NCBI RefSeq assembly: GCF_003248355.1
Contig: NZ_QKWY01000002.1
Span: 1,054,001-1,118,000, forward strand
Source: Streptomyces sp. AC1-42W
GTDB lineage: Bacteria; Actinomycetota; Actinomycetes; Streptomycetales; Streptomycetaceae
Reading direction: 5' to 3'
Length of the DNA: 64,000 bases
The notes under the pieces were generated by a model. It made no database searches and was not told the DNA's origin. It saw only the letters and a list, made by a program, of their open reading frames with translations. A program made the translations under genes and the position numbers. This document shows positions 25,114 through 33,375 of the stretch, piece by piece (the first letter of the stretch is position 1; each line of letters opens with the position of its first letter).

Positions 25114-26379
25114 GTGGCGTTGGACGAGGCACGACAGGGCGCGCACGGCGGGGGCTGCACATGCGGCGACTGCCCGCACGGGGCGCGCCAGGGACACCGG
25201 CGCGCGGTGGCCGCCTTCCTGGCCAAGCGGGACGAGTTCGCGGCCGGCCAGGGGCTGCCCGCCGGGGTCGCCCGGTCGGCGTCGGCGACCCGGCAATGGG
25301 TCTCCGACGAGCTGACGGAGTCCGCCCGCGAGGTGGCCGACCGGGGCCGCGAGGCCGGTGACGCCTGGCTGTACCGGGTGTGGCAGCGCACCCTGGTGAT
25401 CGTCTGGGGCGGCCTCGCCGTGCTGACCGTCGCCGAGGCCGCCACCGCGATCGGCGCCGGCTGGACCCACGCCCGCACCGCCGGACTCCTCGCCGGTCTG
25501 GTCACCGCGGCGCTGCTGACCGTCGCCGCCCATGTGCACCGCGCCCGCGGCGGCCTCCTCGCCCCGCTCATCGGCGAGGACAACCGGCTCTCCACCTCCC
25601 GCGCCGTCGCCGCGTCCTGGGTGCTGCTCGCCGTTTTCTCCGTGCTCGTCCTCGCCCTCCAGCTGGCCGCCGCCTCCGGGCACGAGCGCCGCGACGAGCT
25701 GATCGAGGGCCTGGACCTGGCCCGCGGCGCGGGCATCGTCTCCGTCCTGGCCCTGGTGTGCGCGGTCGCGGTGGCCGTGCGCCGGGTGGTGAGCGTACGG
25801 GTGCTGTCCGGCCGGCTCCAGAAGCTGCGCGCCGACCGGCCGCGCGCGGCGGACCTGCTCACCGACGACTCGGGGCGCGGCACCTTCACGGACGTGCAGT
25901 ACGTCCTCGTGTCCACGGTCGCCGTGGTGTTCGCCGCGGTCCGCCTGGCCCGCAGGCCCGAGCAGCTGCCCGACCTGCCGTGGGGCCTGGCGCTCCTGGT
26001 GGCCGTGTCGGCGGCCGTCTACTTCACCGGCAAGTACGGCGAGGGCGGCCGGCCCGTCGTGCTCTCGGTCGTCCGGTCCCGCGAGGCGGGCGACCTGGAC
26101 GCGCCGATCCGGACCGGCGACGACATCGAGATCCGGGGCGCCGGATTCGTGCCGCCGGGCGCGGGCGCCCCGGACCGGCTGGCCCGCGTCGTCGTACGGA
26201 TCGGCACCGTGCACGTCCACGTCCCGCTGGTCCCGGTGAACGGAGGCTTCGCCAACCCCTCCGACACCCTGCTCACCGTGCCCGTGCCGGTCGAGGTGGA
26301 ACCGGGCCTCGTCGAGGTCCAGGTCGTCACGGCCGCCGGCACGGAGTCCAACAGCATCTCCATCGACGTGACCGACTGA
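25114..26379 (+). CDS. Polytopic membrane protein with N-terminal CxCxxC motif and C-terminal beta domain
   Basis: About 421 residues. Near the N-terminus lies GGGCTCGDCPHGARQGHRRAV, whose CxCxxC could bind a metal. A cytoplasmic helical region is followed by about six hydrophobic helices (TLVIVWGGLAVLTVAEAATAI; TAGLLAGLVTAALLTVAAHV; AASWVLLAVFSVLVLALQLAA; GIVSVLALVCAVAVAV; VLVSTVAVVFAAVRLA; GLALLVAVSAAVYF). The last 110 residues form an IPT/TIG-like beta domain (IEIRGAGFVPPG; VVVRIGTVHVHVPL). GTG 25114 has GGGGAAGGG about 11 nt upstream; TTG 25066 is an alternative. I do not recognise a named function. Confidence 0.7.
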   Translation: MALDEARQGAHGGGCTCGDCPHGARQGHRRAVAAFLAKRDEFAAGQGLPAGVARSASATRQWVSDELTESAREVADRGREAGDAWLYRVWQRTLVIVWGGLAVLTVAEAATAIGAGWTHARTAGLLAGLVTAALLTVAAHVHRARGGLLAPLIGEDNRLSTSRAVAASWVLLAVFSVLVLALQLAAASGHERRDELIEGLDLARGAGIVSVLALVCAVAVAVRRVVSVRVLSGRLQKLRADRPRAADLLTDDSGRGTFTDVQYVLVSTVAVVFAAVRLARRPEQLPDLPWGLALLVAVSAAVYFTGKYGEGGRPVVLSVVRSREAGDLDAPIRTGDDIEIRGAGFVPPGAGAPDRLARVVVRIGTVHVHVPLVPVNGGFANPSDTLLTVPVPVEVEPGLVEVQVVTAAGTESNSISIDVTD

Positions 26380-26387
26380 ATCCACTG

Positions 26388-26440
26388 TCTCCTCCTGCCT
26401 CCTGCCTCCTGCCTCCTCCCTCCTGCCTCCTGCCTCCTCC
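26388..26440. repeat. Polypyrimidine CCTCCTG tandem repeat
   Basis: The 53 bases after the preceding stop codon are almost wholly C and T and repeat TCCTGCC with period 7, about six times, with TCCTCC interruptions. The other strand is a GGAGG/GGCAGG repeat that could form a quadruplex or mimic ribosome sites. It lies between the membrane-protein gene and the doxX promoter. Confidence 0.8.
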
Positions 26441-26580
26441 GGCCGGTACTTCCTCCGGTGAACGCGGACCGCGCTGAACACTTCCGCCCGGTTCGTACGT
26501 AAGGTCGGGTGACGGGCCGCACGGCCCGGTGACAGCGGCCGGCGGGCCGCGACGGCACGGCCGCGGAAGGCGGGAGCAGC

Positions 26581-27099
26581 ATGTACGGGTACGGCGGCGG
26601 TAACGGGCGGGGCCGGGGCCTCGGCGAGGCCAGGAGCCTGCGGGACCTGGCGCGGGAGCACGCCCTGCTGCCCCTGCGGATCTTCCTCGGCGTCACCTTC
26701 CTCTACGCGGGGCTCGACAAGCTCACCGACAGCGCCTTCTTCCACGCCGCCGGACCGGGGTCGATCGGCGACCAGATGCACGCGGTCCGCGACGCCGCCG
26801 CGATCCCCGGCCTCGTCGACCTGGCGCTGAACGCCCCCGCCGGCTTCGGCTACGCCATCGCCCTCGGCGAGCTGGCGGTGGGCATCGGCACCCTGCTCGG
26901 CCTGTGGTCCCGGATCGCCGCGCTCGGCGGGGCCCTGATCTCGCTGAGCCTGTGGCTGACGGTCAGCTGGCAGATCTCGCCGTACTACCTGGGCAACGAC
27001 CTCGTCTACCTCATGGCGTGGCTGCCGCTGCTGCTGGCCGGGGCGCCGTCGTTCTCCCTGGACGCGCTTCTCGCGGCGCGGCGGCGGCGTATCCGGTAG
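26581..27099 (+). CDS. DoxX family membrane protein
   Basis: 172 residues. A Gly-rich start (MYGYGGGNGRGRG) precedes the four-helix DoxX core: LPLRIFLGVTFLYAGLDKL, GFGYAIALGELAVGIGTLLGLWSRIAALGGALIS, WLTVSWQISPYYLGNDLVYLMAWLPLLLAG. DoxX proteins sit in the cytoplasmic membrane and have been linked to quinone redox or oxidative-stress complexes, but the family has no single function. A possible promoter (TAAGGT at 26500-26505) lies upstream. The 3' end overlaps the convergent 87-residue gene by 94 nt. Confidence 0.85.
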   Translation: MYGYGGGNGRGRGLGEARSLRDLAREHALLPLRIFLGVTFLYAGLDKLTDSAFFHAAGPGSIGDQMHAVRDAAAIPGLVDLALNAPAGFGYAIALGELAVGIGTLLGLWSRIAALGGALISLSLWLTVSWQISPYYLGNDLVYLMAWLPLLLAGAPSFSLDALLAARRRRIR

Positions 27100-27269
27100 C
27101 CGATCAGGGTGACGCAGGCGGCGGTCGCCAGGCCGCCGCACAGCACCGCGACGAAGAACTGCGGCGGGGCGTCCCACAGCTCCGCCGCGTCCGCCGTGTA
27201 CCCGGCGGCCAGGGCCAGCATCACCAGGCCCGTGACCGCCCGGCCCGGCCGGAACTCATGACGCGGCAC
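27006..27269 (-). CDS. Small two-helix membrane protein
   Basis: 87 residues with two hydrophobic segments (TGLVMLALAAGYTADAAEL; FFVAVLCGGLATAACVTLIGY) and a basic, Ser-rich tail (RIRRRRAARSASRENDG). Its ATG at 27269 overlaps the end of the PspC/LiaF-like gene by 14 nt, so it is probably translated by coupling as the second gene of that operon. Its last 94 nt are antisense to doxX. No family is recognised; a partner of the PspC-type envelope protein is inferred from position only. Confidence 0.65.
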   Translation of the reverse strand: MPRHEFRPGRAVTGLVMLALAAGYTADAAELWDAPPQFFVAVLCGGLATAACVTLIGYRIRRRRAARSASRENDGAPASSSGSHAMR

Positions 27270-28566
27270 GGTTGACCTCCACCTGTCCGTAGTCCACTTC
27301 CAGATCCAGTTCGATCGTGCCGCCCGGGGCGCTGCCCTTGACCGGCGGGATCGTCCGGCGCTGGTCCTGCGTGGCGCGGATGTCCAGATCGCCCTTGTGC
27401 CGTCCGTCGATCAGCACCAGCGCCCCGACCTTCGTGCGCGCGTGCACCCGGACCGTGACCTCCGGCGGGACGTGCACCAGGACCCGGCCGGCCCGCGCCT
27501 CCACCCGGGTCCGCACGGTGTCGCCCTTCGGCACCGTGATCCCGGTCAGATCCAGCTCGGCTTGCCCGGAGCCGACCGCGTAACGCGGCTGGACGGCGGC
27601 GGCGGTCGCCGGGCGCCACTCCTCGCGCACCCAGTGCGTGCTGATGTCCTTGGGCAGCGCGGAGGCTCCCGCCAGCAGCCCGGCCGTGATCACCGCGAGC
27701 AGCAGCGTGCCGAAGCCGGTCCGTCCGACGAACGCGCTGAGCAGCATCGCCAGGCCGAACACCGCGAGGGCGGCGGCGAACCCGATCTGCAGGCTCGTGC
27801 CCAGCGGCTGTGAGTCCCAGCTCAGCCCCGTACCGAGGCCGCCCGCCACCAGGGCGACCAGGAACGCCACACCGGCGATGGACCGCGGACCCCGCACCTC
27901 CCGCGACCGGGGCGGCGGCGGCCGGAACGGCGCGTCGGGCGTCGCCCCGCGCGGCTCCCCCGAGAGCACCGCGTCATGCGGCCCCCACATGTAACCGATC
28001 GCCACCTTGCCCGTGGACCCGTCCTTGACGATCGGGTCCCGCCACCAGGACGGCCACGACAGCGTCGGCGGCGCCTTCACCTCCGGCGGCGCGTCCGACG
28101 CCGCCTGCGCCGCGGCCTGGTGCAGCGGGTCCTCCGGACCGGCCTTCTTGCGCGCCTGCGTCCAGATGGAGAGGCCCAGGACCGCGAGCGACAGCATCGC
28201 GGAGAAGGCGAGCGTCCCCCCGTTGCCCAGCATCGACAGGAACAGACCGCAGCCGATCAGCGCCAGCAGCACCGCGCTCAGCGAGGCCAGCTCGACCCGG
28301 CCCGACAGCAGCCGGCGCGCCTCGTTCTCGTCCTCGCCCTCCACCGGTATCAGCAGCCAGGCGAAGCCGTAGAAGATCAGCCCGAAGCCACCGGTCGCGG
28401 AGAGCACTCCGAGCACGATCCGGAAGATCACCGGATCGACGTCGCAGTACCGGCCGAGACCGCCGCACACCCCGGCCACCACCTTGTGCCGCGGGCTGCG
28501 GTGCAGGCGCGGAGCGGGGGCGGAGGGCGGTGCGGCGCCGGGCGGCGCGTCCTGGGGAACGGTCAT
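27256..28566 (-). CDS. PspC-domain membrane protein with LiaF-like C-terminus
   Basis: 436 residues. The PspC domain (about residues 20-80) reads LHRSPRHKVVAGVCGGLGRYCDVDPVIFRIVLGVLSATGGFGLIFYGFAWLLIP in essence. Further membrane helices follow (SLSAVLLALIGCGLFLSML; FSAMLSLAVLGLSIW; SIAGVAFLVALVAGG; IGFAAALAVFGLAMLLSAFVG; LLLAVITAGLLAGAS). The C-terminal 110 residues form a repeated beta structure (GQAELDLTGITVPKGDTV; AGRVLVHVPPEVTVRVHARTKVGALVLIDG) like the LiaF/DUF2154 domain. It is divergent from a PspC-type histidine kinase and LuxR regulator, forming a LiaFSR-like envelope-stress module. ATG 28566 lacks a good ribosome site. Confidence 0.82.
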   Translation of the reverse strand: MTVPQDAPPGAAPPSAPAPRLHRSPRHKVVAGVCGGLGRYCDVDPVIFRIVLGVLSATGGFGLIFYGFAWLLIPVEGEDENEARRLLSGRVELASLSAVLLALIGCGLFLSMLGNGGTLAFSAMLSLAVLGLSIWTQARKKAGPEDPLHQAAAQAASDAPPEVKAPPTLSWPSWWRDPIVKDGSTGKVAIGYMWGPHDAVLSGEPRGATPDAPFRPPPPRSREVRGPRSIAGVAFLVALVAGGLGTGLSWDSQPLGTSLQIGFAAALAVFGLAMLLSAFVGRTGFGTLLLAVITAGLLAGASALPKDISTHWVREEWRPATAAAVQPRYAVGSGQAELDLTGITVPKGDTVRTRVEARAGRVLVHVPPEVTVRVHARTKVGALVLIDGRHKGDLDIRATQDQRRTIPPVKGSAPGGTIELDLEVDYGQVEVNRAAS

Positions 28567-28609
28567 GGCTCCATGGTGACGGGCCCCGGCCCGCTCCGGC
28601 ACCCGCCCC

Positions 28610-28728
28610 GACCCTGGCCGGTCCCTGATATTGATCCACCCGGATCTCAGGGGCGCCGGAACCCTGCCCCGCCTGCTGCCCCGGGCGTCCCCCGGGCGTC
28701 TCAGGGTCGAAGTGGGGGCCGACCCTGA
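28610..28728. promoter_or_regulatory. Cluster of CCCTGA/TCAGGG boxes in the divergent pspC-type promoter
   Basis: Boxes are GACCCTGG (28610), GTCCCTGA (28621), TCAGGGGC (28647), TCAGGGTC (28701) and GACCCTGA (28721). The last two form a perfect 8-bp inverted repeat separated by 12 nt, 35 nt before the kinase start. Repeated boxes between the divergent genes suggest sites for the LuxR-type regulator of this locus. Confidence 0.5.
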
Positions 28729-28763
28729 TGCCGCCACCCGGACGGACATGTGACGATCGGGTC

Positions 28764-30062
28764 ATGCCAGCCGCCACCACCCGAGCCGCAAGCTCCCACG
28801 CCCCCGACCCGGAGGAGCCCCCGCTGCGCAAGCTGTACCGCAGCGCCGACGGGCGGCTGCTCGGCGGAGTGGCGCGCGGGCTCGCCGGACATCTCGGACT
28901 CCCGGTCGTCTGGCTGCGCTTCGTTTTCCTCGGGCTGTTCTTCGCGGACGGCCTCGGCGCCCTGCTCTACGCGGTGTTCTGGATCGTCGTCCCGCTCGGC
29001 GTCGGCGGGGTCGACGGACCCCGGTCCGTCTTCGAAACCGCCCCCGACGGCACCCGCAGGCTCCGCAAACCCGACAAGGGCCAGATCTTCGCCCTCATCG
29101 CGCTGTTCATCGGCGCCGCCGTCTTCGTCGGCAACGTCGACATGGGCAGCAAGGCCGACCGCTACATCTGGCCCAGCCTCCTCATCGGCGCCGGCTCCGT
29201 CCTGGTGTGGCGCCAGGCCGACAACGCCCGCCGCGCCCGCTGGATGGAGGTCGGCCGCCGCCCCCGCGTGCTGCAAGTGGCCCGCGCCCTGGCCGGGGTC
29301 GCCCTGGTCGGCCTCGGCCTCGCCGTCTTCATGGTCGTCCGCGGCTCCGCCGCCCAGCTGGGCAACGTCATCACCGCGGCCATCGCCGTGCTCACCGGTA
29401 TCGCCCTGCTCGCCGGCCCCTACCTCGTCCGCATGACCCAGGACCTCTCCGAGGAACGGCTCATGCGCATCCGGGCCCAGGAGCGCGCCGAGGTCGCCGC
29501 CCACGTCCACGACTCCGTGCTGCACACCCTCACCCTGATCCAGCGCAACGCCGACGACGCCGGAGAGGTCCGCAGACTCGCCCGCGCCCAGGAGCGCGAG
29601 CTGCGCAACTGGCTCTACAACCCCGAGGGCACCGGCAAGGACGAGGACGACGAACCGGAGACCCTGGCCGAGGCCGTCAAGCGGGCCGCCGCCGAGGTCG
29701 AGGACAAGCACGGCGTCCCGCTGGAGGTCGTCGTGGTCGGCGACTGCCCGCTGGACGAGAAGCTGTCCGCGCAGATGCAGGCCGCGCGCGAGGCGATGGT
29801 CAACGCCGCCAAGTACGGTGGCGAGGGCGGCGCCGTCCAGGTCTACGCGGAGGTCGAGGGCCGCACGGTCTTCGTCTCCGTGCGCGACCGGGGCCCGGGA
29901 TTCGACCTGGACGCCGTACCGGGGGACAGAATGGGTGTACGGGAATCGATCATCGGCCGGATGCAGCGCAACGGCGGCACCGCCCGGCTGCGCTCGGTGC
30001 CCGGCGGGGGCACCGAGGTCGAGCTTGAGATGGAGAGGACGAGCGATGAACGGGACCAGTGA
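28764..30062 (+). CDS. Histidine kinase with N-terminal PspC domain (LiaS/DesK-like)
   Basis: 432 residues. A PspC domain (about residues 21-80, RKLYRSADGRLLGGVARGLAGHLG) is fused to several membrane helices (IFALIALFIGAAVFVGNV; YIWPSLLIGAGSVLVW; ARALAGVALVGLGLAVFMVV; VITAAIAVLTGIALLAGPYLV). The cytoplasmic HisKA_3 dimerisation helix carries VHDSVLHTLTLIQRNADD with the probable phospho-acceptor His249. The HATPase is seen as AREAMVNAAKYGG and VRDRGPGFD. It should sense envelope state and phosphorylate the regulator encoded next, whose start overlaps by 17 nt. ATG 28764 is favoured because the PspC domain follows directly. Confidence 0.9.
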   Translation: MPAATTRAASSHAPDPEEPPLRKLYRSADGRLLGGVARGLAGHLGLPVVWLRFVFLGLFFADGLGALLYAVFWIVVPLGVGGVDGPRSVFETAPDGTRRLRKPDKGQIFALIALFIGAAVFVGNVDMGSKADRYIWPSLLIGAGSVLVWRQADNARRARWMEVGRRPRVLQVARALAGVALVGLGLAVFMVVRGSAAQLGNVITAAIAVLTGIALLAGPYLVRMTQDLSEERLMRIRAQERAEVAAHVHDSVLHTLTLIQRNADDAGEVRRLARAQERELRNWLYNPEGTGKDEDDEPETLAEAVKRAAAEVEDKHGVPLEVVVVGDCPLDEKLSAQMQAAREAMVNAAKYGGEGGAVQVYAEVEGRTVFVSVRDRGPGFDLDAVPGDRMGVRESIIGRMQRNGGTARLRSVPGGGTEVELEMERTSDERDQ

Positions 30063-30750
30063 GGCGACCGGGGGCGGGCAGGACCCGGAGCGCCGGGTGC
30101 GGGTCGTCCTCGTCGACGACCACCGGATGTTCCGCACCGGCGTACAGGCCGAGATCGGCCGCACCGAGGAGACCGGCGTCGAGGTCGTCGGCGAGGCGGC
30201 CGACGTCGACCAGGCGGTCACGGTCATCACGGCCACCCGCCCCGAGGTCGTCCTCCTCGACGTCCACCTCCCCGGCGGCGGCGGCGTCGAGGTGCTGCGC
30301 CGCTGCGCGCCCCTGATGAGCGCCGCCGAGGACCCGGTGCGCTTCCTCGCCCTGTCCGTGTCGGACGCCGCCGAGGACGTCATCGGGGTCATCCGGGGCG
30401 GGGCCCGCGGCTACGTCACCAAGACCATCACGGGCGCCGACCTGGTGGACTCCGTCTTCCGGGTCCAGGACGGCGACGCGGTGTTCTCGCCCCGCCTGGC
30501 CGGGTTCGTCCTCGACGCCTTCGCGTCCACGGACGCGCCCCCGGTCGACGAGGACCTCGACCGGCTGACCCAGCGCGAGCGCGAGGTCCTGCGGCTGATC
30601 GCGCGGGGCTACGCGTACAAGGAGATCGCCAAGCAGCTGTTCATCTCGGTCAAGACGGTCGAGTCGCACGTCTCGGCGGTGCTGCGCAAGCTCCAGCTCT
30701 CCAACCGCCACGAACTCACCCGCTGGGCGACGGCACGACGGCTGGTCTAG
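30046..30750 (+). CDS. LuxR/NarL family response regulator
   Basis: 234 residues. The receiver domain has the acidic pair VLVDDHR, phospho-acceptor Asp72 in VLLDVHLPGG, and the conserved Lys in YVTKTI. The C-terminal LuxR helix-turn-helix runs LTQREREVLRLIARGYAYKEIAKQLFISVKTVESHVSAVLRKLQLSNRHEL in substance. The ATG overlaps the kinase gene, with GGAGAGGA 6 nt upstream, so the pair is translationally coupled. Likely targets are the CCCTGA boxes between the kinase and the PspC/LiaF-like gene, by analogy with autoregulated LiaFSR systems. Confidence 0.93.
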   Translation: MNGTSEATGGGQDPERRVRVVLVDDHRMFRTGVQAEIGRTEETGVEVVGEAADVDQAVTVITATRPEVVLLDVHLPGGGGVEVLRRCAPLMSAAEDPVRFLALSVSDAAEDVIGVIRGGARGYVTKTITGADLVDSVFRVQDGDAVFSPRLAGFVLDAFASTDAPPVDEDLDRLTQREREVLRLIARGYAYKEIAKQLFISVKTVESHVSAVLRKLQLSNRHELTRWATARRLV

Positions 30751-30784
30751 GGCAGGGCCTGCGGCCGGGGCGGACGACGGTGAC

Positions 30785-31558
30785 CTACGCGGGGGCGCCT
30801 TCCGGGTCGAGCGAGATGTTCAGCTTCTCGCCGACCCTGCGGTAGCCGATGGACGCGTAGATGCGCTCCACATCGGCGTCGCCCGGCTCCAGCCACACCA
30901 CCCGGCAGCCCCGCTCGAACGCGGTGCGCGTCAGGTGGGCGGAGAGCGCCGCCCCGATGCCCCGGCGGCGGAACCCGGCGCCGACCGCGAGTCCGGCGAG
31001 TTCGCTGAGTCCGTCCACCGGGACCGAGCAGCCGCCCGCGCCCGCCGGGGTGCTGCCGACCGTCGCGAGCGCGGCGACCCCGCCGCCCGCCGCCGCGTTC
31101 CGCAGCCACTCCGCCGTGCCGTCCTCGGGCTCGCCCTCCCCGCCGTAGCCGAGGTGCTGGACGAGCGCGGCCGCCGCGAACTCCGCGTCGGTCGCCGGCT
31201 CCGCGACGACCAGGTCCACGACGGGCTTCGGCTCCACCAGGTCGCCGGGCGCGCAGGCCAGGATCGGGGCACGGTTCTCGACGGTGAACCCGGCCGCCAG
31301 CAGGGCCGGTTCGACGGCGGGAGCCCAGCCGGGCAGGAACTCGAACCGGGGCATCCGGTCCCGCTCACGGAACGCCGCTATGAGCGCGTCGAGTTCGTCA
31401 GGCGTCGGCTCCGCGTCCCGGTCCGGGATCGCGTAGTTGGCGTACTTGAGCGACCAGTTCGGGTTGTAGCGGATCACGAACGGCCCGACGCGGACATGGT
31501 CCGGGGAGCGCAGCGTGAGCGTGCGGGCATGGGTCTGGACGTCGGCGTCCATGGGCAT
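30785..31558 (-). CDS. GNAT family N-acetyltransferase
   Basis: 257 residues. The C-terminal half carries the acetyl-CoA motif A as GLAVGAGFRRRGIGAALSAHLTRTAFERG, followed by a motif B-like segment VWLEPGDADVERIYASIGYRRVGE. The N-terminal half (YNPNWSLKYANYAIPD) resembles the divergent half of double-GNAT proteins. The substrate cannot be inferred. AAGGA lies 9 nt before the ATG. It converges on the response regulator gene with only about 35 nt between stops and no clear terminator. Confidence 0.85.
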   Translation of the reverse strand: MPMDADVQTHARTLTLRSPDHVRVGPFVIRYNPNWSLKYANYAIPDRDAEPTPDELDALIAAFRERDRMPRFEFLPGWAPAVEPALLAAGFTVENRAPILACAPGDLVEPKPVVDLVVAEPATDAEFAAAALVQHLGYGGEGEPEDGTAEWLRNAAAGGGVAALATVGSTPAGAGGCSVPVDGLSELAGLAVGAGFRRRGIGAALSAHLTRTAFERGCRVVWLEPGDADVERIYASIGYRRVGEKLNISLDPEGAPA

Positions 31559-31600
31559 GTGCGGTCGTCCTTCGGGCCGTTGCGGTCGGAGGCGGGGAGC

Positions 31601-32647
31601 CTACGCCACCCTGGTCGCCCCCGCGAAGGGCATCTCGTCGATCGGCGCGACGCGGACCGGGGCTCCGGGACGCGGCGCGTGGATCATCTGCCCGTTCCCG
31701 ATGTACAGGCCGACATGGCTGATGCCGGAGTAGAAGAAGACCAGGTCCCCCGGTGCCAGCTGGGAGCGCGAGATCCGCTGACCGGCGTTGATCTGGGTGT
31801 AGGTGGTCCGGGGGAGCGAGACACCGGCGGAGCGCCAGGCGGCCTGGGTGAGCCCGGAGCAGTCGAAGGAGTTGGGCCCGGTGGCTCCCCAGACGTACGG
31901 CTTGCCCAGCGCGCCGTACGCGAAGGCGACCGCCTGCGCGGCGCGCGGGTTGGGTGCGCTGACGGCACCGCGCGGGGTGCCGCGGTCGGCGCGGGCCGGG
32001 CCGCGGCCGGCGTCGGCCGACTCGTAGGAGGCGCGCTCGGCCGGGGTGAGGCGGGCGAGCAGCCGGCGGGCCTCGGCGAGCTTGGCCCGCACGGTCGAGC
32101 GGTGCTTCTCCAGCGCGGCCTGCCGGTCGGCCAGCTCGGTCAGCTTGCCGGCCGCCTCGGCGCGTACCTGGGCGATCTCCGCGACCTGGCGCTGCACGGA
32201 GCGAACCTCGGTGGCCCGGCGCTCACCGGCCCGCTCCGCGTACGTGGCGCGGCGCAGGTACTGGTCCGGGTCGGAGGAGAGCGCGAGCCGCAGCGACGGG
32301 TCGAGCCCGGCGGAACGGTACTGCGCGGCGGCGTAGGCGCCGAGTACGTCGCGGGCGGCGTTGAGGCGCTCGGTCCTGCGGGCGGCCTCGTCGCGCAGGG
32401 CGTCGACCGACTTGGCGGCGGCGGCCGCCTCGGTCTTCGCGCCGTTGTACTTCTCGGTGGCGACCTCCGCCTCCCGGTACAGCCGGTCCACCTGGGCCTT
32501 GACCTGCGCCGCGGTGGGGGCGGGGTCGGCGTGCGCGGCTCCCGGCAGCACGGCGGCCGTCGCGGCCCCGGCGAAGGCGAGGGTCGCCGCGGTGCGTGCC
32601 GCGGAGGCGGTGGTGAAACGCTGCCTGGGTTTGCGATGCGCTGCCAC
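31601..32647 (-). CDS. Secreted NlpC/P60 peptidoglycan hydrolase
   Basis: 348 residues. A basic N-region and signal peptide (TAATLAFAGAATAAVLPGAAHA) are followed by a long coiled coil (about residues 40-205) of the type that docks NlpC/P60 enzymes on the cell envelope. The catalytic domain has the Cys in SFDCSGLTQAAW, His in ISHVGLYIG and a polar residue in MIHAPRPG. It should cleave D-Glu-diaminopimelate bonds in stem peptides. GTG 32647 is set by GGAAGGA 11 nt upstream. It is a paralogue of the gene at 33376. No c-di-AMP riboswitch is visible in its leader. Confidence 0.92.
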   Translation of the reverse strand: MAAHRKPRQRFTTASAARTAATLAFAGAATAAVLPGAAHADPAPTAAQVKAQVDRLYREAEVATEKYNGAKTEAAAAAKSVDALRDEAARRTERLNAARDVLGAYAAAQYRSAGLDPSLRLALSSDPDQYLRRATYAERAGERRATEVRSVQRQVAEIAQVRAEAAGKLTELADRQAALEKHRSTVRAKLAEARRLLARLTPAERASYESADAGRGPARADRGTPRGAVSAPNPRAAQAVAFAYGALGKPYVWGATGPNSFDCSGLTQAAWRSAGVSLPRTTYTQINAGQRISRSQLAPGDLVFFYSGISHVGLYIGNGQMIHAPRPGAPVRVAPIDEMPFAGATRVA

Positions 32648-32954
32648 GAGGGCGGGCGTCCTTCCGTGCGACTGCCCGGCGGGGTATACCGGCGGGCTCC
32701 TTCGGTGGTCCGGCGAGGACACTGCCTGGGCCTGCCACCGGGAATGGACGCTAATCCGAGGACACGGGCCGGAGTCGTAATGGCGGCTATTGCCCTCTCT
32801 TGGCGTGGCATTGTTGCCGAACGGCCGTGAATGACCGGAAGTGATCGGTGTAATTGCCGCAGATGCAGGCAAAAAGTGCATTCATCATTCAAGCGGTGAG
32901 TTATCCACACCCTGCCCGTGAGGGGCCGGGAGTGCCGCGGCTATGGTGCGGCAC

Positions 32955-33308
32955 ATGCGCGTACTCATCGATCTCGTCGTCGCCCTGCACATCATCGGCA
33001 TCGCCGCCCTGCTCGGCGGGTTCCTCGGCCAGATGAAGGCGTTGAAGACCGGCACCGCCCGGTTCGTCCCCGGCATGCTGCACGGCGCGCTGACCATGCT
33101 GGTCACCGGCGTCGCCCTGGTCGGCCTCCACCAGGCCGAGGACCACTCGGTGAACAACATCAAGATAGGCGTCAAGCTGCTGATCCTGGTCGTCATCCTG
33201 GCGCTGGTCTACGTGAAGCGGGACGAGGAGAAGGTGGACAAGGGCTTCTTCGGGGCGGTCGGCGCCCTGACCCTCGCCAACATCTTCATCGCCACGCTCT
33301 GGACCTGA
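32955..33308 (+). CDS. Small four-helix membrane protein, unknown function
   Basis: 117 residues, almost entirely hydrophobic helices: LIDLVVALHIIGIAALLGGFLG, MLHGALTMLVTGVALVGLH, IGVKLLILVVILALVYV and GAVGALTLANIFIATLW. The design and length match small integral membrane proteins that are widespread in actinobacteria and lack an assigned function. ATG 32955 is chosen because TATGGT at 32942-32947 stands 7 nt before it, typical of a leaderless start; ATG 32943 would be inside that element. It lies between the two NlpC/P60 genes but on the other strand. Confidence 0.75.
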   Translation: MRVLIDLVVALHIIGIAALLGGFLGQMKALKTGTARFVPGMLHGALTMLVTGVALVGLHQAEDHSVNNIKIGVKLLILVVILALVYVKRDEEKVDKGFFGAVGALTLANIFIATLWT

Positions 33309-33329
33309 CGGACGGCGGCCGCCCGGCAC

Positions 33330-33356
33330 CGGGCCGGTCCCGCACGGACCGGCCCG
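33330..33356. terminator. Bidirectional terminator between the small membrane protein and the second NlpC/P60 gene
   Basis: CGGGCCGGTCC (33330-33340) pairs perfectly with 33346-33356 around a 5-nt loop, between convergent genes. Confidence 0.8.
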
Positions 33357-33375
33357 TCGACCTCGTCCGCCCCGG

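Noticed and set aside
32648..32954. Possible c-di-AMP riboswitch upstream of the first NlpC/P60 gene
   Set aside because: None of the conserved ydaO blocks (GGGGACCCA, GGGGTGAATC, CCGAAYCCGWCAGC) is present on the minus strand here, unlike the leader of the second gene.
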